Origin: Aureobasidium sp. EXF-3400
Lineage: Eukaryota > Ascomycota > Dothideomycetes > Dothideales > Saccotheciaceae
DNA length: 46,002 nucleotides
Direction of reading: 5' to 3'
Assembly (NCBI GenBank): GCA_024195585.1
Contig: SWBL01000376.1
Span: forward strand, 1 to 46,002
Below, piece by piece: positions 13,901-25,006 of this stretch. Each line of letters starts with the position of its first letter. Position 1 is the stretch's first letter. The notes under the pieces were generated by a model that worked only from the letters and a program-made list of their open reading frames with translations, had not been told where the DNA came from and ran no database searches. The position numbers and the translations under genes are program-made.

Positions 13901-16900
13901 AACGTGCTCAGAAGATGTGGTGTCAAGGGTGAGAAGATTTGCTTCATCATGGACGAATCGAACGTTCTAGACTCTGGTTTCTTGGAACGCATGAACACTC
14001 TTCTTGCCAACGGTGAGGTCCCCGGACTGTTTGAGGGCGATGAATTCGCTTCTCTTATGACCGCTTGTAAGGAGGCTGCCCAGAGTAAGGGCCAGCTTTT
14101 GGACTCTCAAGAAGAGCTTTACAAATGGTTTACCCAACAGATTGTGCAAAACCTTCACGTTGTCTTCACCATGAACCCTCCTACTGAAGGTCTATCTTCA
14201 AAAGCAGCCACCAGTCCTGCTTTGTTCAACAGATGTGTACTCAACTGGTTCGGCGACTGGTCCGACCAAGCACTCTTCCAAGTTGGATATGAGCTTACCC
14301 AATCTGTTGATCTCGACCGATCATCATACGTATCGCCGGACAGCATACCTGTCGCCTACCGCCAACTTCAACTTCCTGCTTCTCATCGTGATGCTGTGGT
14401 CAACTCCATGGTTCATGTGCACCACTCGATGCACAAGTTCAACGCTAGACTTCTCCGTCAACAGAACAAGACGACCTACCTCACTCCTCGTCACTTCCTT
14501 GACTTCTTGTCTCAATTCGTCAAGCTGTACAATGAGAAGCGTGATGACTTGGAAGAACAGCAACGTCATCTCAATATCGGTCTGGACAAGTTGCATGAGA
14601 CCACCGTCCAGGTCTCTGACATGTCTAAGAGTCTGACCGAGAAGAATGTAGAATTGCAGACCAAGGACGCAGAAGCCAACGAGAAGCTACAACGTATGAT
14701 TGCTGATCAACGTGAGGCCGAAACTCGCCGCGCTGCATCACTCGAAGTTCAGAATGCGCTGGTCGAACAGGAGAGAATTGTCGCAGAGAGAAGAGAAGTG
14801 GTCCTTCACGATCTTGCTCAGGCCGAGCCTGCCGTCATTGAAGCACAGAAGAGTGTCAGCAACATCAAGAAACAACATTTGACTGAAGTACGTTCTATGC
14901 AGAACCCCCCTTCAGGTGTCAAGCTTGCCCTCGAATCTGTTTGCACCTTGCTCGGCCACAAGGCACCTGATTGGAAGACCATTGTGTCGATCGTTCGTCG
15001 CGATGACTTCATTGCCAGTATTGTCAACTACGACAACGAGAAACAGATGACCAGCAGTCACCGTATCAAGATGCAGAGAGAGTTCTTGTCCAAGGACGAT
15101 TTCAGCTTCGAGCGTGTCAACCGTGCCAGTAAGGCTTGTGGTCCTCTTGTGCAATGGGTCGAGGCCCAAGTCAACTATTCCGCCATCCTTGACCGCGTTG
15201 GTCCTCTCAGAGAAGAAGTCACACAACTCGAGGAGGAGGCTCTGCAGACCAAGGCTAACGCACAAGCAATCTTTGCTGAGATCAAGAAGCTCGACAACAA
15301 CATTGCCACTTACAAGACAGAATATGCAGCTCTTGTCAGTCAGGTCGAAGCAATCAAAAGCGAGATGGCTCGGGTTCAAAGCAAGGTTGATCGCAGTTCG
15401 CGCTTGATCAGTAACTTGTCTTCCGAGCGCGAGAGATGGGAGAACTCCAGCAAGTCTTTCGATGCACAGATGGATACAATCGTTGGTGACGTCTTCCTTG
15501 CCGCTGCTTTCCTTGCGTATGGTGGATTGTACGATCAGCAGTACCGTAAGGCTATGCTTGAAGACTGGGCGTTCCAACTCGCAGCCTCTAGCATCCACCA
15601 TAAGCCCCACAACCCCATGGCTGAGTACCTCTCTACGGCAGATGAAAGACTGCAATGGCAGCAAAACTCGCTACCTGTTGATGATCTCTGCACGGAGAAT
15701 GCCATCATGCTCCAGCGCTTCAACAGATATCCTCTGATCATCGATCCCTCAGGTCGTACTGTTGAGTTCTTGCAGAACGAGTGCAAGGATCGTAGATTGA
15801 CCGTCACAAGTTTCCTTGACAGCTCTTTCACCAAGCAACTGGAGAGTTCGTTGCGTTTCGGTAATCCTATTCTTATCCAGGATGCTGAACATCTGGATCC
15901 CATTCTCAACCACGTTCTCAACAAGGAGTACCAAAAGACTGGTGGTCGTGTACTTATCCAACTCGGAAGACAAGAAATCGATTTCTCGCCTGCTTTCCGA
16001 CTGTACCTTACCACTAGAGACCCTTCGGCAACCTTTGCACCAGACATCTGCAGTAGAACCACTTTCGTCAACTTTACAGTTACTCAGAGCAGTCTGCGTA
16101 CCCAAGCCCTCAACGATGTGCTCAAGTCGGAACGTCCTGACGTTGATGAGAGACGCACCAACCTTGTCAAGACTCAAGGCGAATTCAGATTGCGTCTTCG
16201 TCATCTCGAGAAGCAGCTTCTTCGCGCGCTCAACGAATCTCAAGGAAATATTCTCGACGACGACAAGGTCATTCAAACACTCGAGACACTCAAGAAGGAA
16301 GCTAGTGAGATCGCGGTCAAGGCTGCCGAGACGGATGGTGTCATGACAGAAGTGGAACGTATCACCATGTCTTACGACGTAATTGCGCAGTCGTGTTCTG
16401 CAATCTTTGCTGTGCTCGATCAGTTGCACCACATCAACCACTTCTACCAATTCTCGTTGCAATACTTTGTGGATATTTTCCACGCTGTACTCCGCACATC
16501 TAAGAGTAGACCTGCTGGAAGTCACGAGAATAGAGTTGATGCCATCATCAAGGAGATATTCATCAGCACCTATCGAAGCACGGCCCTTACTCTGTTGCAG
16601 AAGGATCGCATCACCTTTGCCATGCTTCTTGCACAAGCCTCGCCTCTGAAGATGGACAAGTCTCTGATCGACAAGGTGTTGGATGAGGATCTGAAGGGCA
16701 TCGACTTGTCGACCAATCCCGAGCTCAGAGATGAAGCCATGGCACGTGCATCATCCATCAGACAATTCAAGGACAGTCTTAGTCAAGTACCTGAAGACGA
16801 GTGGAGCACTTTCTTCTCCTCCGAGTTCCCTGAGAAGAATGTGCCTGTGCTTGGACAAACAGACAACGAGCTCGACCGAAGACTTCTCAATCTCTTGCTC

Positions 16901-17995
16901 ATCAAGATCTTGCGTGTCGATCGTCTTGTTCCTGCCGCTGAAGTATTTATCACATCTCTCTTCGGTGCCGCCATGCTTGACGTCAGCGATGATCTCAGCC
17001 GTATTGTCAAGGAAGTCACTGCTCATACACCCATTGCACTTTCCTCATCACCCGGCTTTGACGCAAGTTACAAGGTCGATCAGCTCGTAGAGCGCACAGC
17101 TTCTCGTTGTGCGAATGTCGCCATGGGTTCTAACGAGTCACTGGCCAATGCTGATGCTGCTCTTGCCAACGCTGCAGCAACCGGCTCATGGGTCATGGTG
17201 AAGAACGTTCATTTGGCTGCTCATTGGCTTCAAAATTTGGAGAAGAGGATTGATAGTCTCAAACCACACCCTGACTTCAGACTCTTCCTGTCAATGGAGA
17301 GCTCTCCCAAGATCCCCGTCAATCTTTTGAGAGCATCAAGAGTCCTGAGTTACGAGCAACCCGCGGGTATCAGAGCCAATATGCGCGATTCAATGGCCTC
17401 GCTCAAGGAAGCTGGATCTCAACAGCCTGTTGAGAAGGCTAGAGTGTACTTCTTGCTCGCCTTCTTACACGCCGTAGTCCAAGAGCGCCTGAGATACGCA
17501 CCCCGCCTTGGTTGGAGCGGCTTCTGGGAGTTCAACGACAGTGACTTTGAATGCTCGATCTTCATTATCGATACCTGGATGACTACAGTTGCAGGCAACC
17601 GCTCCAACATTGCCCCTAACGCAATCCCTTGGTCTCTTCTGCGCATCATGGTGACCGAAACATACGGTGGCAAGATTGATAATGCCTCTGATTTCTCAGT
17701 CTTGTCACAACTGGTGTCATCTGTGCTTACCCCTGCTGCTTTTGAAGAGAACTTTGCTCTTCAAGAGGGTCTTACTGTGCCCAACGGTACCACGAAGAGA
17801 GATTTTGAGGCATGGATCAAGAGTCTGCCTGAGCGTGAGCCGCCTACATACCTTGGCCTCGAGGCCAACGCTGAGAAGTTGTTGCTTGTTGCACATGCAG
17901 ATGAGATGTGTGAGGGTCTGCGCCGCGTTATGGAAGTGTTGGATGAGGGTGAAGCGATCATGGCAGAAGCTGCCGAAGTGGTTGAAGTGGAGTAG
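4944..17995 (+). CDS. nudA: Cytoplasmic dynein 1 heavy chain
   Basis: Two exons (4944-5247 and 5304-17995, one 56-nt intron, phase 1) give 4331 residues, close to other fungal cytoplasmic dynein heavy chains. This is the minus-end microtubule motor used for nuclear migration, spindle positioning and endosome transport. The N-terminal ~1300 residues are the tail (dimerisation and intermediate-chain binding), followed by the linker with its conserved WVYLEGVF and LPMES segments. The AAA ring is complete: P-loops GPAGTGKT (AAA1, residue ~1925), GSSGTGKS (AAA2, ~2220), GPPGSGKT (AAA3, ~2585) and GVSGSGKT (AAA4, ~2927). AAA1 has a Walker B CFDEFNR, and AAA5-6 lack P-loops as expected. Coiled-coil stalk helices (~3170-3490) flank the microtubule-binding domain, which carries EVRSMQNPP and LALESVC. 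The last ~700 residues are AAA6 and the C-terminal domain. The second exon is open for 12.7 kb, so small in-frame introns cannot be excluded. I see no damage. Confidence 0.97.
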
Positions 17996-18453
17996 ATGGT
18001 GTAGCTCGAAGGGAGCGCTTTTTCTTTCACGCTGGTAGCCTTTTCTGCTACTGAATTGTTTTTGTATCTGCTGTTTTCTACTTGCATTGCATTGGTGTTT
18101 TTGTGGGTTAGCGGTATCATAAGTATTTCATACTATCCAGACTCGGTCTTTACCGAATGTGCTTAGGATATTGTGGTATGTTTGGCGGTGTCTTGTGTTT
18201 TGATTTCTCCTTCGATATGTCGTAAGGAAGCATTTAGCTGGTTCCGTCTCTTTGATTAAAGACTGTGTAGCACGGAGGCAGAGATAATTCCATGGTCACA
18301 TATGCACTGAATCAGGGTATGAGAGAACAATTGGCAAAGCGTCGCTGATACTGCATGACAAGAAATCGCCCATCATACCTAGGTATGCCCAGTATTACAA
18401 CGCAAATAATAATACCTCGCAAACCTATGATTCATCCCAACGTAACGATCTAA
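17996..18453. terminator. Convergent 3' ends of dynein and the coiled-coil gene
   Basis: Two genes converge here (dynein ends at 17995 on plus, the next gene ends at 18454 on minus), so the 458 bp should contain both polyadenylation regions. It is T-rich just after the dynein stop (18015-18080). No AATAAA was recognised in a decisive position. No coding region was seen. Confidence 0.45.
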
Positions 18454-19807
18454 TCAGAACTTTCTTTTCCTCTTTGCTGGGATTCTCTTCGAGGTGACGT
18501 TGGCTCGTGTCGCTGTACCGGCCTCGATCGTCTGAGAGGTCAGATCTTCAATCCGGCCGCTGAGCCTAGCGATCTGTGCTTGTTTCTTGCTTTTCTGGCT
18601 CTGCAACTCTTTCTCCAAACTCTTGTAAACATCATCTGTGATTTTGATGCCATCTTCTTCTGTCTTGATCGTAGGAGCAACTTCATCTTTTGCGGATTGG
18701 AGCTTTCGATCGAGCACTGCAATCTCTCGCTCTAGTCGATTGATGTCATCTTTGAGTTTTTGAATGTCTGTTTCTGACTCGATCTTGGTAGCAACATCGC
18801 TCTTCTCTGAGGCTCTGGCCTTCGAATCAAGTGGAATTCTGTGCTCTACTCCTTGGAAAACCGACATCGGAAGATTCGGAGACTGATCACGCGCTGCTAA
18901 GATCTGTTCCTCGTTGGGATGATGGCTTGTGGCTTTTAGCTCAGAGTCGACGGGCTTGGTTTCTGGAACGAAGAACGTCTCGTTTGACTTGCACACGTGT
19001 GCGAACTTGTCCCTGTAAAATTGTTAGTGCTGGAAGCTGGGATGGAAGTCAAAACTTACGGTTCCAAGTCTCTGACCTTAGCTCGGTCATTCATGTGATT
19101 GACAGTCTCTAAAACATATCAAACTCGTCTTTGACGGAGAATTCAAGCCAGATCCGACCTCTCGAAACGGTGTCAACACGGCCACTTAAGATAAGCGCGG
19201 TTGAACCTTCTGTACTGCAGAACACAGTTTGAGCGTGTTCACTGCCAAGTTGAATCTTCATGCCTTGATTGATAAGTGTTTCCTGATCTTTGACGAATTG
19301 GACAGTCTTGTGCTCGTAAGAGTAGACAAGGTTGAGCTCTTTCCAATCGCCGGCTTTCATGCGGAGTGAGGATAGAGGGATCGTGACGTCCTCTCGAATG
19401 CCGGCGTTTCTGCGTCCACGCGAGAAGATCGAAGGCGTGATGTGATTTGGGGACGTTGATCTCTGCTTTGAGGCGTGTTTCGATTTCTGAGCTAGTGGGA
19501 CAGCGAACCTCTCATCGGCTACGGTCGGTTTTGCGTGCAAGTCTTCTCTCAGTTGGGCAATAGTTTCGTGCGAGGCGTCGAGTTGCTCCTGGAGTTGACG
19601 AGAGTTTGTTTTCTCTGCATCTAGATCACGCTGTGTCTTCTGCTGCACGGCTTGCAGTTCGTTAAGAGCGGCAAGCAGATGAGTGGTCAGCGATGGCGAT
19701 GGATCTTGGTCGGCCATATTGGGCGGCAGAGAAACAAGATCGTCTTTGTAGGTTGGAAGCATTGATGTTTGTGTGAGAGTGAAGGAAGGAAGGAAAGTGA
19801 CAGTCAA
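18454..19807 (-). CDS. Uncharacterised coiled-coil protein; exon join around 19,109 unresolved
   Basis: I do not recognise this protein. The 5' part (19807 or an internal ATG at 19762 or 19717, down to a TAG at 19109) encodes a coiled coil followed by a compact Lys/Glu-rich domain. The 3' part (19012-18454) encodes a hydrophilic protein with a second coiled coil and a basic C-terminus (KRIPAKRKRKF) resembling a nuclear signal. A convincing intron (19059-19013: donor GTAAGT, branch CACTAAC, acceptor TTTACAG) joins the 3' part to an upstream segment that is open in a frame 2 nt away from the 5' part. The two halves can be joined by an intron ending at the TTTTAG of 19109-19114. Donors in the right phase are GTACAG (97 nt), GTGTTG (~70 nt) or GTCGGA (50 nt), none strong. 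Otherwise an indel or two closely spaced genes must be assumed. One gene is my preference. The 3' half starting at the ATG near 19098 is the alternative. Confidence 0.5.
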
Positions 19808-19946
19808 GCTTGCGACTCGGTCAGAAGTGGTAGTCGAATTGCATCAATAAAGCGCACATCACAACCATCGCTCCTTCCTGAGAAACATCCCGACGCTACG
19901 CCAGGGCCTCACTCTGCGCAGTGTCGCGAACGTGAAACCAGACTTC

Positions 19947-21066
19947 TCATTTCTTGTACATCGTTGTTGCCGTCGAGTAGAATATGACACCAGCCATTGC
20001 TATCACGACACCGAGTACACTGTAGCTACTGATAGCACTACCGGTCCAAATCCAACCCAAAGTCACGATAGTGACAGTCTTAGAATGACCTACCACAGTA
20101 CTGGCTACCGGACCGGCTCCAGCGATGATAGCGAACTGTGAGAGATTGAGGAGACATGCACAAAGACCGCTCTGTTGAGGTTAGCTTATGCGGATAAAAG
20201 GTGAACGAGGCCTTGTTTACCATTATGATCATGATCCATCGATGAAGCGAGACTTCGTTGAACACTGGCAGAGTGTCTACGAATGGTATCAGGTATATAA
20301 GCAATATTCCTCCGATCAACGACTGATTGTGTAGTAGTTGCAAGCTTGTCATCTGAAGCTTCTGGTGGTAATGACTGATCCAACATGTGTAGATACCGCT
20401 CATAAGCACACCGGTCATGGCAAAAACGACACCGTAGAAGCTTGTTCCCTTGGTCGTGGTTCCAGGCCGAACGTCAAAGTATGTCACCATAGCCACACCA
20501 GCACAAACAGGAACCAGAGCACACACAGCCTTTCTTGGGACGGTCTTCTGGTACAGGACGTAATTCAAGAATGCAGTGATAGGCGTCAGCAGAACCCTGG
20601 CAGTCTGATAGAAGGTGATGGATGAGTAGGCAAGGGAGAGGTTAGGAAGAATAACGTTCAGGCACATGGCAGCAGCGAGTGGGAGAATGTCTCGAAGCGC
20701 TGCTCGTTTTCGATCGAAGAAGCCGAATCTGGTTGAAGACACGGTATGCAGGGTAGCGAATGTGACGAGGAAGTGGAAGGTTGCGAAGGAGACCTGGGCC
20801 CCACGGAAAGAAGGGTCGTCGAAAATGGACTTGTTGATGAAGACAATGGCTGTCGTAGCGATGATGTTGACGGCGATCCAGAACAATAACTTCGACGGCT
20901 GTTTTGCCGGAGCAGGTGCGTCCTTGCCTTCTTCGTCAAGTTGCTCCTTCTCGTCCAGCAGTCCATCGGTTTCCTGATTGTCCATCTCGATATCGTTTTG
21001 CTGTTCGAAGAATGCCGGGTCCTCAATCTTGACGGGTTCGGCCGCCATCTCATGTGTAGTGGCCAT
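19947..21066 (-). CDS. Nucleotide-sugar/triose-phosphate-type transporter (TPT, SLC35E-like)
   Basis: Two exons (21066-20221 and 20171-19947; 49-nt intron with donor GTAAAC and acceptor CAACAG, phase 0) give 356 residues. An acidic, hydrophilic N-terminus of ~65 residues is followed by about ten hydrophobic helices, as in the drug/metabolite transporter superfamily. Typical TPT features are the INKSIF segment after TM1, the LAYSSITFYQTARVLLTP stretch in the middle, and SLQLLHNQS before a late TM. The family exchanges sugar-nucleotides or sugar-phosphates across Golgi or ER membranes; the substrate cannot be read from sequence. The GALNK motif of GDP-mannose carriers is absent. The start is the ATG in MATTHEM; an in-frame upstream alternative lies near 21153. 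It shares a divergent promoter with a nucleotide-sugar 4,6-dehydratase at 21882, which may mean linked roles in sugar-nucleotide use (inference). Confidence 0.82.
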
Positions 21067-21881
21067 GGTATGTACAGTCCCACGAAACTGGATCAGTCGG
21101 ACGACACGAATACTCTTATAAAAGATGCTAAAACGCCATGGCGATAGAAACACGAGGACGTTGGTAATTGCAGCATATATTTGGACCTACAAAGGGAGAA
21201 GTACGAGGTACAAGTTCTGGATTGTGGAATTTAAACTCCAGAAAATGCCTCACAAATCAAGACAGCCACGCCAGACATGTGCAAAGGGGTGCGTACGATG
21301 TAAAGCAGGGGCTCCTGGAGTTGCGTGGTAGAGCTGAGAAAGCGCAATCTCCCCAGGGGTTTGTGCTGCACAGACCGCTTTCCCTCCAAATTCTGCCCCA
21401 ACCACCGGCAGCGGTCACGCCCGCCTTCCTTCCAGATGTCACCACAAACACGGCGATCATGGAAAACGTCAGAGCGTGCGGTCTCGCCGTTTGCCGTTTT
21501 CTCCTTGGTTTCAGTATAAGCTTCTACAAGCTTCTGTTCTTTGCTCTATGAACGATGATTATGCAAACGGTTCTCGCATAGCTTCGGTCCACTATGATGA
21601 GAATATCGCGCTCCCCGCAGAAAATCATTCACACTGATTGTCATCATGCGAGTCTGCCTACACTTGCTTCCATGCCTCGCAGGGGTGCATGTGCTCACAG
21701 ACGAGATTCCTTACACACCGACCAATGTACGATGAATTCCTTTGACCTTCACCAGGCAAGGAGTGCTATGCTCCCAGTCATTCATATCACCATGTCTGCT
21801 TGTCCAAATCTTTCTGTCTCTGTGTGCCTCTACCTTAGTCGAATATGCCCTGCTCAATCCCATCAAAATGTGGGTTCGACC
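21067..21881. promoter_or_regulatory. Divergent promoter between the TPT transporter and the 4,6-dehydratase
   Basis: This 815-bp interval lies between starts at 21066 (minus) and 21882 (plus). An upstream open frame is in phase with the dehydratase from 21594, but its composition is poor and I treat it as leader. No named element was identified. Confidence 0.5.
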
Positions 21882-23230
21882 ATGTTTGTAGGGAATGTCC
21901 TGGCTGACCATGTTCCAGCGTTGAAGGATCATGCCTCCATCTGGGAAGATGCCCCCTTTCTTCAAGGGTCGACTCGGTTCGAGCCTCAAGCCGAGATCAA
22001 CAACATCATGATAACAGGCGGTGCTGGTTTCATGTGGGTAGCCGACCGTTTTCGTCCACAGAGACTACGCTAAACTCTTGTAGCGCTTCGTGGGTTGTAC
22101 GGCACCTAACCAAAACCTATCACGGCCACTACAACATAGTTTCTTTTGACAAGTTGGATTATTGTGCAACGCTCAATAACACAGCACAACTGGACAAGGA
22201 GCCAAACTTCACCTTCTACAAAGGTGACATTACCAGACATGACGATGTTATGGATTGCTTGCGAAAATATGATATTGATACAGTAATGCATTTCGCCGCT
22301 CAAACGCATGTTGACCTTTCTTTTGGCAACTCGAACGATTTCACGAAAACCAATGTGGTCGGTACGCATGTCCTGCTTGAGTGCGTCAAGTCACACGGAG
22401 TTCAGAAATTCATCCACGTGTCCACCGACGAAGTGTACGGTGAGGTCAAGGACGACGGCAAAGATCTTCTAGAAGATGCTCTCCTTCTGCCGACGAACCC
22501 TTACGCAGCATCGAAGGCAGCAGCGGAGATGTACGTGGAAGCGTATCGCAAGAGCTTCCAGATCCCGGCTCTCGTCGTGCGTAGTAACAATGTTTATGGA
22601 CCGCACCAGTTCCCCGAAAAGGTCATCCCAAAGTTCTCTATGCTCTTGCAGCGCAATCAGAGATTGTCACTCCATGGTGATGGAACACACACCAGAAGAT
22701 ATCTTTACGCTGGTGACGCAGCCGATGCGTTTGACACCATCCTCCACAAAGGTCGAATCGGTCACATCTACAACGTTGGCTCTTCAGATGAGATATCCAA
22801 CTTTGTCCTCTGCTCTATGCTGTTGGGAGAGTTTGGATTTTCCAACGAAACCAAAGATGAAGTCTACAAGCATGTGGTACATTGCGAAGACCGCCCTTTC
22901 AATGATCATCGTTATGCTGTTGATGGCTCGAAGCTCAAGCAGTTGGGATGGCAGCAGAAGACGCCGTTCAAGGAAGGTCTTCGTACCACAGTCAACTGGT
23001 ACAGAAAGTATGGCGGAACCTGGTGGGGCGACATCTCTGACCGACTGACTCCTTTCCCTACGATCCCATCAGAAGAGCAGACTGATCGAGCAAGAGACAC
23101 GGAGCTAGCAAGCTCTCCGATCAGGCACAAAAATAATGGTAAGCGTGAGCTTGAAGAGGTCGATGGATCACCAGACATGAAGAGACGCAAAGAAAACATG
23201 GATTCGGTTCTTGGTGCAGTCAAGGTATGA
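21882..23230 (+). CDS. UDP-glucose (dTDP-glucose-type) 4,6-dehydratase
   Basis: Two exons (21882-22033, 22084-23230; 50-nt intron splitting the Ile codon of GAGFI) give 432 residues. This is an extended short-chain dehydrogenase. The NAD-binding motif TGGAGFI is at ~45-51, the catalytic STDEVYGE at 164-171 (the Thr-Asp-Glu triad marks 4,6-dehydratases rather than epimerases), and YAASK from Tyr191. Later come VVRSNNVYGP and DGTHTRRYLYAGD. The known reaction converts an NDP-glucose to the 4-keto-6-deoxy sugar, the first step to rhamnose. Fungal homologues use UDP-glucose. After the enzyme core (~residue 370) sits an extra ~60-residue hydrophilic tail with basic stretches (KRELEE and MKRRKE). 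The ATG of MFVGNVLADH was chosen because the following residues look like conserved N-terminal text. No 3,5-epimerase/4-reductase partner is in the window. Confidence 0.88.
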
Positions 23231-23395
23231 TGGGTAGCAATTCTCTAATGAAGGACACATTATCTCGATCGTAAAACTTCCACGAATGATCAAATCAAGT
23301 CTTTCCAAGCGATGTACGTTGGCAAAGGTGCCTCTTGCGACAAAGGCATCGTCAAGATGCTACGGCGTGGCACGGGCACCAAGCTCAATTTTGGC

Positions 23396-24364
23396 CTACT
23401 CCAGCATGCATCTTAAAGACCACCCTGTTCTCTGAGCCAAGGCTGTCCACGACTTGCTTATGAATGGCGTTTGTTGCGACTCTCTGGTGCAAAAGATTAT
23501 CAGAGATTCTTGGAGGTTCAGCTCGGGGAAGACGTCCATTAACAGGCTGGCCACGTCTTTAAGCTGAGTAGAGGCTACAGGCTTCCATTTCTCATTGAAT
23601 CGTGAGCCCTCTCGTTGTCGCTCTCCCATCTTCAAGATCTTGGGAATGACCTTGAAGACGTTATGGAAAGACTTGATGAGAGGTGCCCGAAAGCTTGCAG
23701 CGTATGCCTGTGTAGGCACAGCCTTAAGACAGGATCTGATGGTGTGTACATCCGCCAATATGCTTTCAGACAATAGGTCATTCGCCTCATCTAATGCGAA
23801 CAGTCTTATTGACGCGAATGGTGTAGCGTTGGTCGTCTTCAACAGATCGACGACCTTTCCTGGAGTGCCAATCAGGATGTGAGGCTTGATTGTGCGGGCC
23901 ATGGCCACGAGTTGCTTGGCCGAATACTCATAGAGACGTTTGGAGGCTGTGGTCTGTCCGCGTGGCAGTGATGAGTTTCGCAAGATCTGGAGGATCTCTA
24001 CGAAATGCTCTTGTGTGGCCCCAAAATACTCGAGGTGTTTGGTCACGTCCACAAAGCCCTCTAAGGGTGTGTCACCTTCAGTGACAGTGAGATTGTTGAA
24101 AACACTGTTTCGATCTGTTAGCTACTGGCTCTCGCTGCTTTGTTCGACTCACTTACGATTGCTTAAACTTGCTAAGGTAGGACGTCCGACTGCGAGGGGG
24201 AAAGCTAGCTCGAAGAAACCCTCAAGTGATTTGAGATTGAGTAACACGGAGCTGAGGATTTGTGGCAGAAGCGCAATGGACAGGAATGAAGTGAGGATGA
24301 GAGTTGGTGATTGGAAAAGAAAGAAGATGAAAACAGCACCAGGGAGATTATATGACAAGAACAC
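23396..24364 (-). pseudogene. Degenerate DEAD-box RNA helicase relic (Dbp5-like resemblance)
   Basis: The main open stretch (about 24079-23396) matches the first RecA lobe and the start of the second lobe of a DEAD-box helicase, but with key motifs altered. Motif Ia is reduced to YEYSAKQL, motif Ib reads IGTPGKVVDLL, motif II reads LDEAND rather than DEAD, motif III (SAT) is absent (AASFRAP), and motif IV IIFCTR is present. The frame stops shortly after, so motifs V and VI are lost. An upstream exon can be joined through a good intron (donor GTGAGT, branch GCTAAC, acceptor AACAG, about 24147-24110) but supplies neither a Q motif nor a P-loop. With Walker A missing, ATPase activity is not credible. 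A shortened, repurposed protein is possible but less likely than decay. The 5' end abuts a tandem repeat array. The upstream limit 24364 is the edge of the open frame, not a secure start. Confidence 0.6.
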
Positions 24365-24912
24365 TATATGTGCCAGGGGCTAGCAGATGTTATCTCATCT
24401 CCGATGGTAGACTGAAAGTTATGTATAAAAAGGCATAAACTTATTCAAGATAGAGATGCCAGCAGAGAGAGCAATGACTTAGTCAAAATTGTACAAATTG
24501 CTGTATGTGCCAGGGGCCAGATTGGTGCTATCCCAACTCTGATGACATGATAAAAGTTATCTATAAAAAATGCACGAATCCGATCAAAATGAAGATGCCA
24601 CCAGAGAGAGCGTTAACTTAGTCGAAATTTTGATAAAATACTAAACGTGTCAGGGGCTAAATAGCAGGATAGATGCTATCCCCGCTGTATTAACAAGCTG
24701 AAAGTTATCTATAAAAATACAGAAACTGACAGAAAATGGGGATACCACCAGAGAGAGTGTTGACTTAGTCAAATATTGTATATGCCAGGGGCACAACGAC
24801 CAAAAGATGCTATCCCCGATTGACTAACAAGCTGAAAGTCATGTATAAAAAGGCAGAAACTTATAGAAATTCGAGAGACCACCAAAGAGAGCGTTTACTT
24901 AGTCAAATGTAG
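24365..24912. repeat. Array of four diverged ~137-bp tandem repeats
   Basis: Units begin at the shared word TGCCAGGGGC (copy 3 has TGTC) at 24371, 24508, 24648 and 24783, giving periods of 137, 140 and 135 bp. In the same order each unit repeats a GATGCTATCCC-like block, CTGAAAGTTAT..TATAAAAA, and ACCAGAGAGAG followed by ACTTAGTCAAA. Copies differ by scattered substitutions and small indels, so the array is old or under mutational pressure. No long open frame runs through it. It lies between two broken helicase genes. Each unit has a plus-strand TATAAAAA, which may be chance or a promoter-like relic. Confidence 0.85.
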
Positions 24913-25006
24913 GTCAATTTTTGGGGGTACAGTATTTTTTTGTGGTTTTTGGCTATATAAATTTGTGAAATGGCTAAGTATACAACTCAAAATCTGCTTG
25001 GTTTTT

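Noticed and set aside
14912..16636. Long minus-strand open frames (250 and 295 codons) inside the dynein gene
   Set aside because: They lie antisense to conserved AAA4-AAA6 and stalk coding sequence, and arise from its codon bias. They contain no recognisable motif.
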